A stretch of DNA of 64,000 nt from Onthophagus taurus (GCF_036711975.1 NC_091972.1:39995001-40059000), one strand, 5' to 3'; shown: positions 23,901 through 36,275, counted from the stretch's first letter. Notes: generated from the letters alone by a model not told the origin. Program-made: numbers and translations.

Positions 23901-26054
23901 TGGCCGTAGTACGCAATGGTGAGGAATATAATAAACGGATTTCGAAGACACTTCAGGATTTGCGATAAGCGACATGTGCCCTGAATCCAGGTAATCTTTC
24001 ATAAAATTGACATAATCGTTTTTTAGGGACAGATTTTTCAATAATCTGTTTTCTAAAGAAGTGAATCGTTTTAACGTTGATTGATAAGAACTACCCAGTA
24101 TGGGTTCTTGGTTTTTGAAAGGAAGTGAAACAATAAATCTTCCAGCTTCAGTTCTTACATAATTTTGCTTAAAATGATTTTCACATTGATTCTCTTCCAA
24201 AGTTAAAGTAGAACTTCTTGGAATTGATTCAAGTTCCCAAAATCTTGGAAGGGATTCATCTAAGAAAGCGTCGGTAGTTGATAGGCATGTAGATGTTGTT
24301 GATGAAATAGAAGATTTTCCAATCAAAATCCAACCGAAAATGGATTCTAAAGCCACAGGATCATTGGGTTTGTTTTGAATGCGTCCGCTGAGGAAAACTT
24401 GTGGAACCAATTCTGCGCCAAGTAGGAGATCCACTTCCATGGAATTGCAATCGGGTTCAGGAGTGAAGTTTAAATGTTTAAGATGAGGATAAGCTTTAAT
24501 AATGGATTGTACTGAAGGTTGATGGGAACAAATACTAGGTGTTATGAGAGCTTTGAAGTCTAAGGATGGTTCGGAATGTTGAATCGGTTGAACATGACAT
24601 TGAACGGAGCCTTTGTTGCATATGGATGTCATGGAGTTGAGTCCTCTTATCTCTAAAGAAGAGTGATATGAACGAGGAAGACGTAATTTTTTTGACAATT
24701 TATCGGTGATAAAGTTGGACATACTGCCCGAATCAATTAAGGCTCGTACGAAGTGAGACTGTCCAAATCGATCTTTAATTTTCACAAATGCTAATGGTAA
24801 GATTACTCGTTGATGTTCGTTTTGATTTAACGGCTGTTTGATGTTCCACGAGGTACCCACATGAACTGAAGAAGGTTTTTTAGTATCAAAGTGAAGAGAT
24901 GTATGATGATGTTGTTGACACATGCGACATCTATGGGAAGATGCACAATTTTGAGTTGTATGTTTGGAACTTAGACAGTTACGGCACAAGTTATGTTCTC
25001 TTGCTATCGATAGACGTTCAGCAGATGATTTGGCGTTGAAAGTTGCACAACGATAAATTGGATGTGATTCTTTGCATAATAAACATTTAGGAGAAATCGA
25101 ATTTGTCTCAAGCTTTAGATTTGTGACTTTCTCTCTAGGATTATTCTTTATACGATTCATGAAAGGTTTTTCGTTGGATGTTAATACAACAGAATCTAAT
25201 GCTTTCGCTCTTTTTTCTAGAAAATCCATCAACTGAGGATATGTTGGAATCTCAAAAGAAGTGTGCTCTGATTCAAAAGTGGTTTTAGTTTGCGTATCTA
25301 GTTTCAGCAAGAGCAAATTAAATAATAGAAAATCCCAATTATCGACTGGGAAACCCAACATACGAAAACCTTCTGTATTTTCTTTAAAGGTATCTATCAA
25401 CGTTCTAAAATATTTTGAAGATTCCTCTTTAATAGGTTTTAAGTTTAAGATTTCATGGAAGTAAAGGGTGGCTAGATGCCTCTTGTTTTGGTAACGTCCC
25501 TTTAAAGCGTTGTAGGCGATTTCGTAATTGTCATTGGTGACCGGAAAGCCTTTTAAAAGATTGAAGGCTTCTCCTTTTAAGGAAGTAAGCAGGTATTGAT
25601 ACTTGGCTATTGGCGATAGAGATGTGTTTTCGTGAACCATGGTTTTGTACAAGTCGAAGAAGGTATGCCATTCTTTGTAATTACCATCAAATGTTGGAAG
25701 TTGAAGTTTGTTTAATTTAGGTGTTGCAGTTATCGGAGAAGAAATCGTGGATGTCGGTAGATCTGACAGATTATGTAATAAAGCTTTGATTTGATAATAT
25801 TCTGAATCCACCTTTTTACGAATAGCATCTTGGGCATCGAAGTCGACTTCTTCAACCAGGCCAATAATGGAATTGTGTGCGGCCTTAAAATCATCGTAGA
25901 TTTGCGAAACATCATTGGCTCTTTCAGCAAAAATTTGATTTTGCATAGGATCGGAAGGGTTAGTAGGTAAGGCACGTCCATATATGAACGTTTCAGTTAT
26001 TTGATTAATGAATATATTGCGTTTTAAGGTTAACTTAGCGAGTTTATCACTCAT
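20961..26054 (-). pseudogene. BEL/Pao Gag-Pol polyprotein with one in-frame stop
   Basis: Read from MSDKLAKL at 26054 (an in-frame ATG at 26168 lies in the leader). Order: DUF1759-type Gag (LQLPTFDGNYKEW near 25700); zinc knuckles CLLCKESHPIYRC and CRNCLSSKHTTQNC (about 25095-24915); aspartic protease with LIDSGSMSNF (about 24740-24710); reverse transcriptase with the YIDD box (near 23515); RNase H and a Pao-type IRIYDPLGFLTP-like segment; integrase with HHCC region and catalytic D, D, E in VDFAGP, LSDQGTNF and LAEAG (about 21845, 21645, 21520). A TAG at 21995-21993 interrupts the frame inside the integrase zinc region, where family members have Trp; the frame continues without shift to 20961. 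A single TGG-to-TAG change explains it. All other parts look intact. Confidence 0.93.
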
Positions 26055-26661
26055 GATTGAATGAGTTTTTTTTTCTTCTCTTTTCTTTTTCTTTTCCCTC
26101 ATGATGATGAGGGACAAGAAATCGTCAAAAAATCGAGCAGACAAATATATGAAAAATAAAGATTCCAAAGGGAATGAAAACTTGCGTAAACAATCGCAAA
26201 AAAAAAAAAAATTCTAAAGGCAAATTAATGAGTAATTAATAAATTTCCCTTTAAAGAAAAAGAAGAAAAAAATAAAAAATTAAATTCTTTAATAATAAAG
26301 ATAGAAAAGAAAGAAAAAATAGAAATCCTCGACAAAAAATAAATTAAGAAAAATTGTAACTTCATAAACTGATGTATAATTACGTATTCTAACAATAAGT
26401 TTAAAAATAAAATAAGTGAAGAAAATAATTCTTGTTTGCAAATGACTAAAATAGCCGTAACCACTTTTTTCAGGTAACCAGATGTGCACCAAGTTGGTTT
26501 TGATGAATCGATAACCGTGAAAAAAAGTGGTTTTTGAAAGAACGGATGGCGACCAAATGTGAATAATGGACTCGATAACGGAAAAATTGAATGATAATTA
26601 GCGATAAGAAAGGCTAGCAATCACCAGAAAACAATGAAAAAAATCCGAAATCGTCGTTGCC

Positions 26662-26679
26662 ATCCGGCTCGAAGGACCA
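26662..26679 (-). promoter_or_regulatory. tRNA primer-binding site
   Basis: Two bases inside the 5' LTR, the minus strand reads TGGTCCTTCGAGCCGGAT. It begins with TGG, the complement of a tRNA CCA end, as expected for minus-strand priming. I did not identify the tRNA. Confidence 0.75.
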
Positions 26680-26681
26680 AA

Positions 26682-26978
26682 TGTTAACGCGCGGTAAAAA
26701 AAACCGGGTACAAAAATTTAAATAGGTGCTGAGTGAAGTATTTAATAAAGAAAAAGAATTTATATAAATAATAATTGTAATCTAATTGACGAAAGAATGA
26801 TGTATAAAATAAATAATATAGAGCTTACGTGAAATAATTATTGTAGTGGAGGTAAGAGATGTGCTCGCAACCACCGTTCGATCGAAAGAGAGATAAAAAT
26901 CTCTTCGCTGAGATTTATCATTACGGCGCATACAAATTCGCGCAGTGACAAATATATAGTTTAAGGGTGGCGCGAACA
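26682..26978 (-). repeat. 5' LTR of the BEL/Pao element
   Basis: 297 bp, identical to 20513-20809. It should hold the promoter; ATATATAGTTTAAG near 26951 on the plus strand is AT-rich, but I cannot fix a TATA box. Confidence 0.95.
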
Positions 26979-26983
26979 GCTAG

Positions 26984-27439
26984 TATTAAAAATTTTTTAG
27001 TCCCTCCTTTCGTTTTTCTTGAGAGAACTAGAAAACTGCCTTGTCAATTTCATGAAATCGTCTCTTCTTTGGCCCGGTAAATTTTTTGCACGATGCCTCA
27101 GTCTGCAATAGCTACCTGGTCTTTCCGCAACAGCCGCAACGTTACTCTCATTCGTGCTAGGCATTACTATTTATTTTTAAAATTATATTTATTTTCCAAT
27201 ATGTTCTGGCTTGGTAAATTTAAAGTCTAGTCTAATAAAAACTCGTCGTAAGCAAGGTTTCTTTAGGTGCATCAGCGTCAGTCAACAGAAAAAATATATA
27301 TTTATGGTTAACAACAAGCCTCGCATCGTTTTAGTGTTGTCGAATTGCTCAAAAAAAGATGCGGATTACATTCGCAAACTAAATTTTTTTACCACTATGC
27401 ATTTTTAAAATCGGGGTGCGGATTAGATTCGAGTGCGGA
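26984..27439. other. Interior of the host element, right of the BEL/Pao insertion
   Basis: Continuation of the 20032-20512 sequence, interrupted by the retrotransposon. No coding sequence recognised. Confidence 0.4.
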
Positions 27440-27461
27440 TAAGATTCGAGAAAATACGGTA

Positions 27462-27813
27462 GTTACTAATGGAAGACGGAAACCTTCTACTCTCCATTAT
27501 CTCTCGATCTATTTTCATGCATTACATAGTAAGTGTCCATTAACGTTTGAAATTTTTTTTATAAAACTTCTCTCAGTTCTGATTACGCGAAGAATCGACT
27601 CCGAGTAGATGTAGTGTTATTGTTTAACATTTCATCGCCTATTGATGGATTATGGCAAACGTTATTAGTTTCATATAAAAATGCGAGAAAGTTGAATGTA
27701 GGCAACTCCAGTTAATTACAACATAAATGGTATTTTATAAAATTATGATTAAAACAAATAAATTGTTGATAAAGTTGTAAGTAAATTTAAACATTTAATT
27801 TTACAAAATAAAA
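27462..27813. other. Gap 3' of carboxylesterase B
   Basis: No gene; the esterase B 3' UTR probably lies at about 27720-27813. Confidence 0.5.
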
Positions 27814-29575
27814 TTAATTATTATCTTTATAAAAATCTTCCCAGAATTTCACTCCATCTTCATCGGGATTTACTCCGGCTGTTAACTCTTTATCAATACA
27901 TAAATAATTAAATTTATTTAATTCCACTGGATCCCACTGAACATTAATTAAATCATCATTAATATTTTTGCCATTAGGATTTCCGAATTTTGCAAAATTC
28001 GTCCAAAGTTTAACCATACGTTTTATTGTTAAATCTTCATCACTGTTTTCTTCGACTTCTGGATTTCCAAACATTCTAAATAAATAACAGAGTTCATCGC
28101 TGTGAGAAGCAACCGGTTTTGTTACCCCTTGTATTTTTTTATAGAGATTTAATTTTCCATGAAAAGCAAATTTAAAAAAGTAAATTGGTAATGATTGAGT
28201 GATTAAATGGGCTTTAATTGCGGTTTGTAGTGGATGCGCACAATATATATCACTTTTAACCTAAAATATAACATGTTTTACATCTTTTTTAGAAGAATCA
28301 TGGAAGTAGGAATTAAGTACATACTTGTAAATATTTATATAGATCTTTCTCTTTTGGATAATTTCCGTTAAAATAAAATTTTTTAATTTTCTCAATTATC
28401 CCTTTTGAGTCTTTTAAATTATATGGAACTAAATCATCTAAATTAGTAATAACACCTGAATTTTCTTTAAATCTTCTTTCTGCTTCCTTCCCAAATATAA
28501 AACCTTCATCCGATGTATGTCCCATTAGAATAGGTACTTTTGTATAATTTCCTTTCGATATAATCAATTTGGGATCTTCCGTAAGAACTGAATTATTTAA
28601 CTGATTTTCAATTATAGGAAAGAAATGTTTTTGAACATTCGGAGAAATAATCTAAAAACAAAAATGTTTGTACAAAAACAATAAATACCTAAAACAAATA
28701 AATACTGAATTAGCCAAAACTTTTTTTTGACCTTCATAAATCGAAATAGCGGATTTCGTTTGTAAAAATTCCAATAATCTTTTTTCATTTTCACCAACAA
28801 ATTTTAACTCTTCCCCGAGTTTTGTTAAAGAATCTTTTCTACTAGTTGCCCATAAACTTAAACTACATCCACCGTGAAGAATTAATTTATGTATCATCCC
28901 ATTACACAACGATGATAACATAATATGATGTGCAATACCAGCTCCACCACTAGCTCCGAAAAGCGTAACATTATTTGGATCCCCACAAAAATTCCTAATA
29001 TTTTGTTGTACCCATTTTAAGGACATTACAACATCTTTAATACCTTGATTTCCGTTTACTCCCAATGATTGATCTTCAAGGTATGAAAACCCAAATGCTC
29101 CGTATCGATAACAAACCGTTACTAGAACAATGTCTTCAGTTAAAAAAAAATCTGGACCGTGAAGTTCGGTTTTTGCATTTCCAGCAACCAAACCGTGTCC
29201 GTGAACGAAAACTATAACAGGTTTTAATGAAGATGATTGAGAGTTATTTAAATTGGGGGTATAAACGTTTAAATGAAGACAATCTTCAGAGCCTTCAAGT
29301 TTGCGTGTGAAAATATTTTTTGAAATGCACCCATCTTTTTCAGTAGTTGCGTTTAAAGTTCCAATCCAACGTTCAGGTGGTTCAGGATTCTATTTAATAA
29401 TAATAATTGGTGTAATAAATATAAAATTAAATTTAATTACCTTAAATCGTAATTTTCCAAGAGGTGGTTTTGCATAAGGTATACCAAAAAAACTATAAAA
29501 AGTACCATTTTTATAGTTTCTAGATAATTTTCCGCGTATTAAACCTTGTTGTAAACTAACGAGAATTTTGTTCAT
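27814..29575 (-). CDS. Carboxylesterase type B, copy B, catalytic triad intact
   Basis: Exons 29575-29441, 29389-28706, 28651-28325 and 28260-27814 join in frame to 530 residues. Intron positions and phases match copy A exactly. Landmarks: EDCLHLNVYTP, oxyanion region VHGHGL, nucleophile elbow GASGG with Ser codon AGT at 28949-28951, acid in GHTSDEGF, His in ASHSDELCYLF. Compared with copy A it is highly similar overall and lacks six residues in exon 3 (after LVPYNL) and two at the C-terminus. No signal peptide is evident. An ester hydrolase of the cytosolic alpha-esterase type is the likely role; the substrate cannot be read from the sequence. The oxyanion loop has His in place of the middle Gly of HGGG in both copies. 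Confidence 0.93.
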
Positions 29576-30019
29576 AGCGACAGGTGTTCTCGTTAATTTA
29601 AGAAACAAATTAAAGGTAGTTAGACTTTGTGAAATTTTATTACTTATTATTCACATAAAAAAATCAACACTAAAATACACTTTACTTTATTGTTTTTTGA
29701 ATAAATAATAGCAAATGTTGGTAATTTAAAAGTTGTGTCCGATTAAGTGTTTTTCTTTTTTTGATGTATACAAGAATTCACAAAAAATATATAGTTTTTA
29801 ATCGTTAAGATCTTTGTTTCTAGTTAGTGAAAAATAACGTTCTTATGGTAAAAAACAAATTAGGCGAGAATCTAATTGTAAGAGACACTTTAATACTAAC
29901 TCGAGCTAACTCGGCTAATGGAAAATTATGGAAGGTCAACTTACTCTAAACGCAGACTCCATTATGTTGTACAAAAACACGGCGAAGTGAATTTCTACTC
30001 CACTCATTGTCACTTCCAG
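29576..30019. other. Gap upstream of carboxylesterase B
   Basis: AT-rich, no gene or repeat recognised. Presumed promoter of copy B. Confidence 0.45.
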
Positions 30020-30720
30020 AAATATCTATAGATGATAAAAGGAGAAGTTCCACGTTTCTTTATGCGGATGCCGAATATGATGATGTTGAGCACATTTGTT
30101 CAAGTGTCACTGTTGGAAAGCGACTGGAGACTTGCTGGTGCAGAAATCGGCAACACCATTGCTGACTGTAAGATAGCCAGCGAAACAGTTTGGCTAAAAG
30201 TAATTAGTTTTATGATCAGTATACTAAGAGAGAAGAAAAGGGAAACGGATGCGGCACCGCCACCCTAACACCGACCGTCTGGAAAGAAAGACGAACTGAG
30301 AGACATTTGAATTGAACAGCTAAAAATTGGAAACCTGTAGAAGGAGAATCCAAGTTGGGACAAAATAGCTTCCCTCTTATTTTTGTTTTAATTTACACAC
30401 GTTGACGATCCAGTATCAGAACCGATACCTTAAGGCGAGGGGAGATCTCCGTTGAAATGATGAGCTCTGGTCTCTGTGAGATACATCTGCACCTGAGGCG
30501 GTTGTGAAAAGAAGAAGGAAGATCTTTGGTATATCAAAGAACCTCCACCTGTTTCCCCGGACGCGGCTTAAGATAAAGTGTCCTGTTGAAACACAGTAAA
30601 CAAAGAGATTACTTCGAAAAAGTGCCTTAAAGCGCGGTCTCGGAGCAAAGGGGAGAAGTTGAGCTGGTCGGTGATGGAAGTAGTGATAATGCTTCCGAAG
30701 CGTCACTGCCCAGCCTATAA
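30020..30720 (+). mobile_element. R1-like LINE 3' remnant
   Basis: Around 30055-30260 two frames together read a C-terminal zinc-knuckle-like tail (ADAEYDDVEHI, then IASETVWLKVISFMISILREKKRE), typical of the end of R1/Jockey-type reverse transcriptases ('DVEHTxFxC ... W ... VxxImxxKxxEE'). 30270-30720 has no coding sense and may be its 3' UTR. Confidence 0.5.
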
Positions 30721-31329
30721 GATTTAAGGCTCAAAACTTAGATCTTAAACTCACTCAGGATGCGGTACAAATAATACCTGTCAATAGGATCACGTGATGC
30801 CTGGTAAAAGTCTACAAATATGCTATCCATGCCATCAATATGACACTCTTAGGCGGTCTAAAATATTTGCTTGATCGTAAATAGTTACTCTTTTTTTATT
30901 ATTATTTTATATGTATATACAAAAATTATAATCATTACTGAAAAAAGATACACCACTGTAACTCATACATAATTTTTTTATCTTCTTACAATAAGGAAAT
31001 GTTATATACTAATTCCATTTTGATGGTATCACTTCCTTTTCACTAGGATATTATTTGGAATAGGTTCGGTAGCCTATTGACCAAAAGATCCCTTTTCCGA
31101 GTTTTAGCACCTTAATGGCATTCCTTTTCATCAATGCTTAGTATTGATGAAAAGGTGTGTAATTCATGGGGTTCATTGTAGAGTTCTTTTTGTTGTTGTC
31201 TTTGCATTACATTCAGAAATTTCCACGTTTACAAGGTTTTTAAATAATCATCCCTAGTATACTTTATTATTGTTGTCCTTGGAGTCGTTCTCCATATTTA
31301 AGAGTTGGTCATTTTTCTGTTAGCGGCTA
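30721..31329. other. Gap, no gene
   Basis: Nothing recognised, apart from a short hairpin near 31119-31156 (CTTTTCATCAATGCTTAGTA, then TTGATGAAAAG). Confidence 0.45.
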
Positions 31330-32600
31330 CATTACATTACATTACATAGATTACTTATCAGGTAGGCGGACCTACCAACCTTGCACCACGATCCTAAAGA
31401 TCTATTATACCCCAATAGATAACGTTATCAAATTTCGCCGTGCAGTCCAATGCTCAAAATCATTCAGATCTTTTGGGAAAATAAACTGCGACGGATGTGC
31501 AAGTGTCGACTTTTCTAGCCACACTCCAATCCGTATTTGAGGGGCGCTTTGCCATGCAGGGATAGCCCGCTGTGACATTATTAGTCCCCATCATCAAGCT
31601 TCCTAGGAAGTGAGTCTGCATGAGAAGCTCTAACGAGGCTCTGTTGGAGTCCGTAATAGTATATTAAAAAACAAGTTTCGTAAGACACGCTTGAAATGCA
31701 CGAATTCAAGTTGTTTTAATGAACGAGTACTTTAAGTTTTATGAAACGTGTTTTTTATGCTATTTTTTGTAATTCGCGTTTTTATCCTTTTTTTTTCTCA
31801 AAAATAAAATAAATTTTGACAATGTAGGGAAATAGGTATGTACCAGTTGGTAATACCGTAACACTTGAAAATAGAAATTTGAATTGACAATTAGAAACTG
31901 TCAATACACAAAATGTATTCACCTGAAAAAAATGTTTCATGTACACCTCCCAAAATAAGAGAAATTCCTCAAAGTTCAATGTCCTCATCATTGTGGACCT
32001 TGTATTCGATGCTAAGAACGTGTTTAAACATCCATAGACAAAAATTGTCACATTGACAACTAGAAAAATTAATGACCCAATGACACCAACTTGAACTGGT
32101 TCCATAAAATGTTACTAAAATCTCATTACAGCATCGGATGCTGTAAGGAGTCTCATTACAGCACCCGTTTGAGTACTGTTAGAGCTTTCGTTACCGTCGC
32201 GAATTACAAAAAACTACCTTTAGGCCGCTTAAGTGAGCCCATGGGCAATTCCGCATCTCTAGCGCGAATCTTGTGAATTTTTGCACTGCTGGGTTTGTCT
32301 TTCACTCCGTCACAAAACCTCCTCCAAGACTGTCTTTATGCCGTACGAATATTTTTGCTGTAATTCGTTAGAGCTTGTTTATATTGCTCCCATTTACCTA
32401 ATGTCTTGGCCCGGTTAAAAATCTTCCGAACCTCTTGTCCTTCGGAGCTAAGAGACTCGTTCCACCAGGGTGTGCCTCGATTATTACTTTTCATCTTCAG
32501 TGGACTGCTACTATGGTAGGCTGACCGAACTGCCATAGAGATCTGCTCCGTGGCTATTTCAATCTGATCCCTCCAGGAGGTTTTCTCCAGGAGCTTAATA
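31330..32600 (-). mobile_element. R1-like LINE fragment, split by an insertion
   Basis: The minus strand from 32536 to about 32214 reads TPWWNESLSSEGQEVRKIFN, then SWRRFCDGVKDKPSSAKIHK and GSLKRPKGSF, the linker between endonuclease and reverse transcriptase in R1/Jockey LINEs. The same reading resumes at about 31650 with TDSNRASLELLMQTHFLGS. The two halves are adjacent in the family, so the 560 bases between them are an insertion (next entry). Near 31330-31345, repeated TGTAATG on the minus strand looks like the 3' tail. Confidence 0.65.
31650..32213. mobile_element. Unclassified element 'A', copy 1, inside the LINE
   Basis: Begins TAATAGTATATTAAAAAACA and ends CGCGAATTACAAAAAA. Two further copies lie at 34818-37743 (interrupted) and 37744-38238. 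There is no evident TIR or transposase; each copy has a minus-strand frame with VNVTIFVYGCLNTFLASN and FLLFWEVY bounded by splice-like TTTTTCTAG and CAG|GTGAAT. Confidence 0.6.
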
Positions 32601-32993
32601 TGATTGAGCTGAACGTAATCTCAAGTACCTCTGCTCTATTTCTGGTAACAAAGGTTGGATTGGGTTGGTTGGTGGGATTGGTCTTTCAATGTTTTCTTTA
32701 TCCTTTATACGTTATATAAAATTAACATCTCAAAGCATTGCTCATCTTAAAAGCACATTTTACACTTAATATACAATAAAATATGCTAATAAGACTTTTA
32801 AATATGCACTTGAAATGATGAGATCTTTATGAATTGTACTAAAAAGGATGTAAATCTAACAAAATCTTCAAAGTAATTATTGAATATGAGTTGAAGAATT
32901 TTTATTAACTATTTTTTTCTAGAAATTTTGTTACCAATCCCCAAGTTCTTTTAATCCTATCATAAAATATTAACTTTTGGCTTTAGATTAACA
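32601..32993. other. Gap, no gene
   Basis: AT-rich, nothing recognised. Confidence 0.45.
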
Positions 32994-33603
32994 TACAGTG
33001 TGTCCGTAAAGTAACGGATATAGGCGATAAAATCATTATAAACGGTTTATGAAAAAATTCCTGAAACGGGTCTAAAGATTTAAATTTTTTGCAATTGTTT
33101 GCTGTAGATTTTAAATTTCTTCCGCTATTTTTAAGCGAGTTATGACGTCATCGGTATTTTTTTCAAATGACAATCCCTCATTGCTATAACGGAATATGCA
33201 AGAAGATTTTTTTCTAAATCTATTACAGTTAATATTAATATTGCTTACATAAGAAAATTTTTGAGAAAAATTACTTTAAAGTTTAACTATTTCAGATTTG
33301 TTGACATGATGAAAATAATAATAATAATAATAATAATGTTTATTAATCGGATAAGATATAATATATGTACTAATAGAGAAAATTATAAAAAGGCAGTTCC
33401 GATTAAAGAGGGTCATGTCAGGTCGACCAAGTGACTAAGGCCCCTTTGTCGCACTGTTTTTCAATGACCCTCAGCAAAATAATATGACAAAAATTGAAAA
33501 ATAAAATTTAAATGAAATCAAGCCGATTATAAGCGCAGAAAAAAAATAGCAGTAGCCATGAGTAACTATGGTAACCAATTATTTTAAACAATTTCCTAAG
33601 TGT

Positions 33604-34330
33604 CAAAAACTGATTTAGTAAGTAGTTGACCGCTTTAATACAACATATCCTGATCGCCAACTCATTAGCCAAAGTATGGTGAGCCTAGTTTTGACTAAAT
33701 TTAAACAGTATGGCCATCTCTCCAAGCATTTCTCGAAGTCTGGCCTACTAAATGTTGCAAGGGAAGTTCAACAAATTGTGGTTTTGGCTGGGCAAGAAAA
33801 CCCTCATGTTACTATAAGGAGTATTGGGTCTAATTTCGACATTAGTAAATCAACGGTTCATAAAATTTTAAAACAGGCAAAATATCATTCCCATAAAGTA
33901 AACCTGATTCACGATCAATGAATCGTAGTTTTTGCAACAACAATTTTGCTACGATGACGAGGACTTTGTCAAAAACATAATTTTTTCGACGAAGGGACAT
34001 TTACATTGAGTGGACAAATAAATAGACAAAGTTGTCGGTATTACGCTACCCAAAATCCAAATTAGCCAAGAAAGTCGTCACCCAATATCCGCAAAAGATT
34101 TGAGGACACCTTAAGTGGAAAGAGATGTTTAAATTTTTTCAAAGCGATGTCATTCCTTCCATCCCGATAATGTTGACACAACTCAATTCCAACGGCAGTT
34201 ATTCCAACAAGATGGCGCGGCACCACACTTTAAGAAGCTTTACTAATCAGTTTTTGACACTCAGGGAATTGTTTAGAATAATTGGTTACCATAGTTACTC
34301 ATGGCTACTGCTATTTTTATCATTATACTA
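33604..34330 (+). pseudogene. Mariner-like transposase, broken
   Basis: Reads VVDRFNTTYPDRQ, GQENPHVTIRSIGSNFDISK, STVHKILKQAKYHSHKVNL (HTH domain), then a stop at 33919-33921. In shifted frames come DEGTFTLSGQINRQ and YYATQNPN, the segment containing the first catalytic Asp region, then FFQSDVIPSI. Several frame breaks; inactive. Confidence 0.8.
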
Positions 34331-35109
34331 ATTTGAAGTAATTGAACTTTAAAGTAATTTTTCTCGAACATTTTCTCATATAACCAATATTAATATAGAC
34401 TATACTAGATTCAGAAAAAAATCCTCTTTCATATTCCGCAATAAAAATGGGAGCTTGCCATTGAAAAAAAATATCGATGACGCCATAACTCGTTTAAAAA
34501 TGGCAGAAAAAATTTGAAATCTACACCAAAAAATTGCAAATAATTATTTTGTCGTGTATCAAGCAACATTTTTTCGAAAACTGCGTATTCTAAAGTTATA
34601 AATTAATAAAAAGACCAAATTCAAGATAATGACATTTAGAATTCATTTAATGTTCTGTCAAAAACTTAACGTCACATCGATTTAACCTCACATATTGAAC
34701 AAATGTACTATTATAAATTTGTGTTTAAACATGAAATGAAATGATTTCGATTGTCATGACGATTTGATTGTCGTAGCTGGACGTAAAAGTCTTTTGCGTC
34801 CTGGACATGTCCTGGACGTAATAGTATATTAAAAAACAAGTTTCGTAAGACACTCTTGAAATGCACGAATTAAAGTTTGAAAAACGAGTGGCGAAGCCAC
34901 GAGTTTTTTAATGAATGAGTGCTTTAAGTCTTATGAAACGTGTTTTTTATGCTATTTTTTGTAATTCGCGTTTTTATCCTTTTTTTTAACAAAAATAAAA
35001 TAAATTTTGGCAATGTAGGGAAATAGGTATGTAGCAGTTGGTAACACCGGAACACTTGAAAATAGAAACTTTGAATTGACAATTAGAAACTGTCAAAACA
35101 CAAAATATA

Positions 35110-35598
35110 GGGCGCAGTCAGCGGACACAGCTGATGTAAAAAAGCAGCTTTTGTAATGAGTATGATGATAAGCAGCATGTTTCTGGTCGCTGTACGGTAT
35201 TTCTACACATCATGTTTTTGACATATTATGCATTAAATGTCTAAACTGTCTTGGTTGACAGTATTAGATTAGTTAAGTCCCGTATTATACGTGTTTGCTA
35301 AAAATGGTCGATACAAATCGTAATAAACGTTTGGTAGTGGATTATTTTTTAAACGATGATGATTTAGATATGAATATCTTAATGGTATTGGATAACCTTG
35401 CTAATAACATCACACAAAGTTATCCTCAATATATTAACCTCACTTCACGACTTCACCTACTTTCTGTCACTTTCATTTAAACGTCAAACCAAAGCGCTGT
35501 TAAAAACGGCCAGCGCTGAGTTTCAGTGGTAAACCAGCGATACCGTTCAGAAATCTGATGTGGCTCAGCTACTCAGCTGCTGTGTTCGCTGACCACGC
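35110..35598. mobile_element. Harbinger-type MITE
   Basis: Termini GGGCGCAGTCAGCGGACACA and the inverse of GGGCGTGGTCAGCGAACACA. Comparison with the uninterrupted copies indicates a 3-bp duplicated target (ATA), as in PIF/Harbinger. It contains a short plus-strand frame (35295-35480, MVDTNRNKRLVVDYFLNDDD) that could be the start of a deleted gene. The superfamily is inferred from TSD size and termini only. Confidence 0.55.
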
Positions 35599-36112
35599 CC
35601 ATATTCACCTGAAAAAAATGTTTGATGTACACCTCCCAAAATAAGAGAAATTGCTCAGAGTCAATGTCCTCATTATTGTGGACTTTGTATTCGATGCGAT
35701 TCGATGCTAAGAACGTGTTTAAACATCCATAGACAAAAATTGTCACATTGACCAGAGACAAGGAAGGATAGAGATGGCCAACTCTACCTTATTAAATTGT
35801 ACCTTGCGTACAGCGCCATCCGATGTCACCGCAGAGTACTAATCATAGATTAAAACCAACTTCCACTAGGATAATGGTGTAAAACTGGGCTAACCAACGA
35901 TCTGGCAACATTGTTCGCTGCGCATCGAAGCGAAGCGAGTGACGTTGCCAGATCGTTGGGGCTAACTTTAACCGCCAAATTTAAAAATAACACAATTAAT
36001 ATTGCTTTGAAAAAAGGAAATAAATATATTTTAAATGAAAGATCTAATTTCAACATAATAATTTATTATTCACAAAACTAATAAAATTTGGTAACATAAA
36101 TAGAATATAAGT

Positions 36113-36245
36113 ACGAAGGCTTTCACGGTCGGTGTAATTAAACTAGAACTAATAGTAGCACTATCGAAGACGACTCGAAATCACTTCGAAAATTTCTAGC
36201 TAGTGTTAGTTCTAGTGATAGTGCTACTATTAGTTCTAGTTTTAG
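36113..36245. repeat. Dispersed 'tagttctag' repeat, palindromic copy 3
   Basis: Contains AACTAGAACTAATAGTAGCA and, inverted, TGCTACTATTAGTTCTAGTT. Its left edge GTACGAAGGCTTTCACGG matches the repeat at 6655-6690. Confidence 0.7.
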
Positions 36246-36275
36246 TTCAATAAATAGAATAATGTTACATTTTGT

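Larger units (their letters stand above)
20513..26978 (-). mobile_element. BEL/Pao LTR retrotransposon, nearly intact
   Basis: The two 297-bp LTRs (20513-20809 and 26682-26978), TGTT...AACA on the plus strand, are identical base for base as far as I can read. GCTAG flanks both sides (20508-20512, 26979-26983), a 5-bp target duplication as expected for BEL/Pao. The internal region has a primer-binding site, one gag-pol frame with a single stop, and a polypurine tract. No env-like frame. Identical LTRs imply a recent insertion. Confidence 0.96.
14950..27461. mobile_element. Host TIR element, 12.5 kb after nested insertions
   Basis: TACCGTATTTTCTCGAATGT at 14950 returns inverted near 27440-27461 (GATTCGAGAAAATACGGTA), and both ends carry extra copies of GTGCGGATTAGATTC. 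TA flanks suit a Tc1/mariner-pogo-type insertion, but no transposase of its own is recognisable. Everything from 15203 to 26978 looks like later insertion into it. Original unique remnants are probably 15000-15200, 20032-20512 and 26984-27440. Confidence 0.7.

Noticed and set aside
26225-26620. 131-residue minus ORF in the BEL/Pao leader
   Set aside because: Phe/Leu-rich translation of AT-rich untranslated leader between the primer-binding site and gag; no motif.
30416-30706. Minus-strand ORF of 96 residues
   Set aside because: No recognisable domain, and it lies in the probable 3' region of an R1-like LINE.
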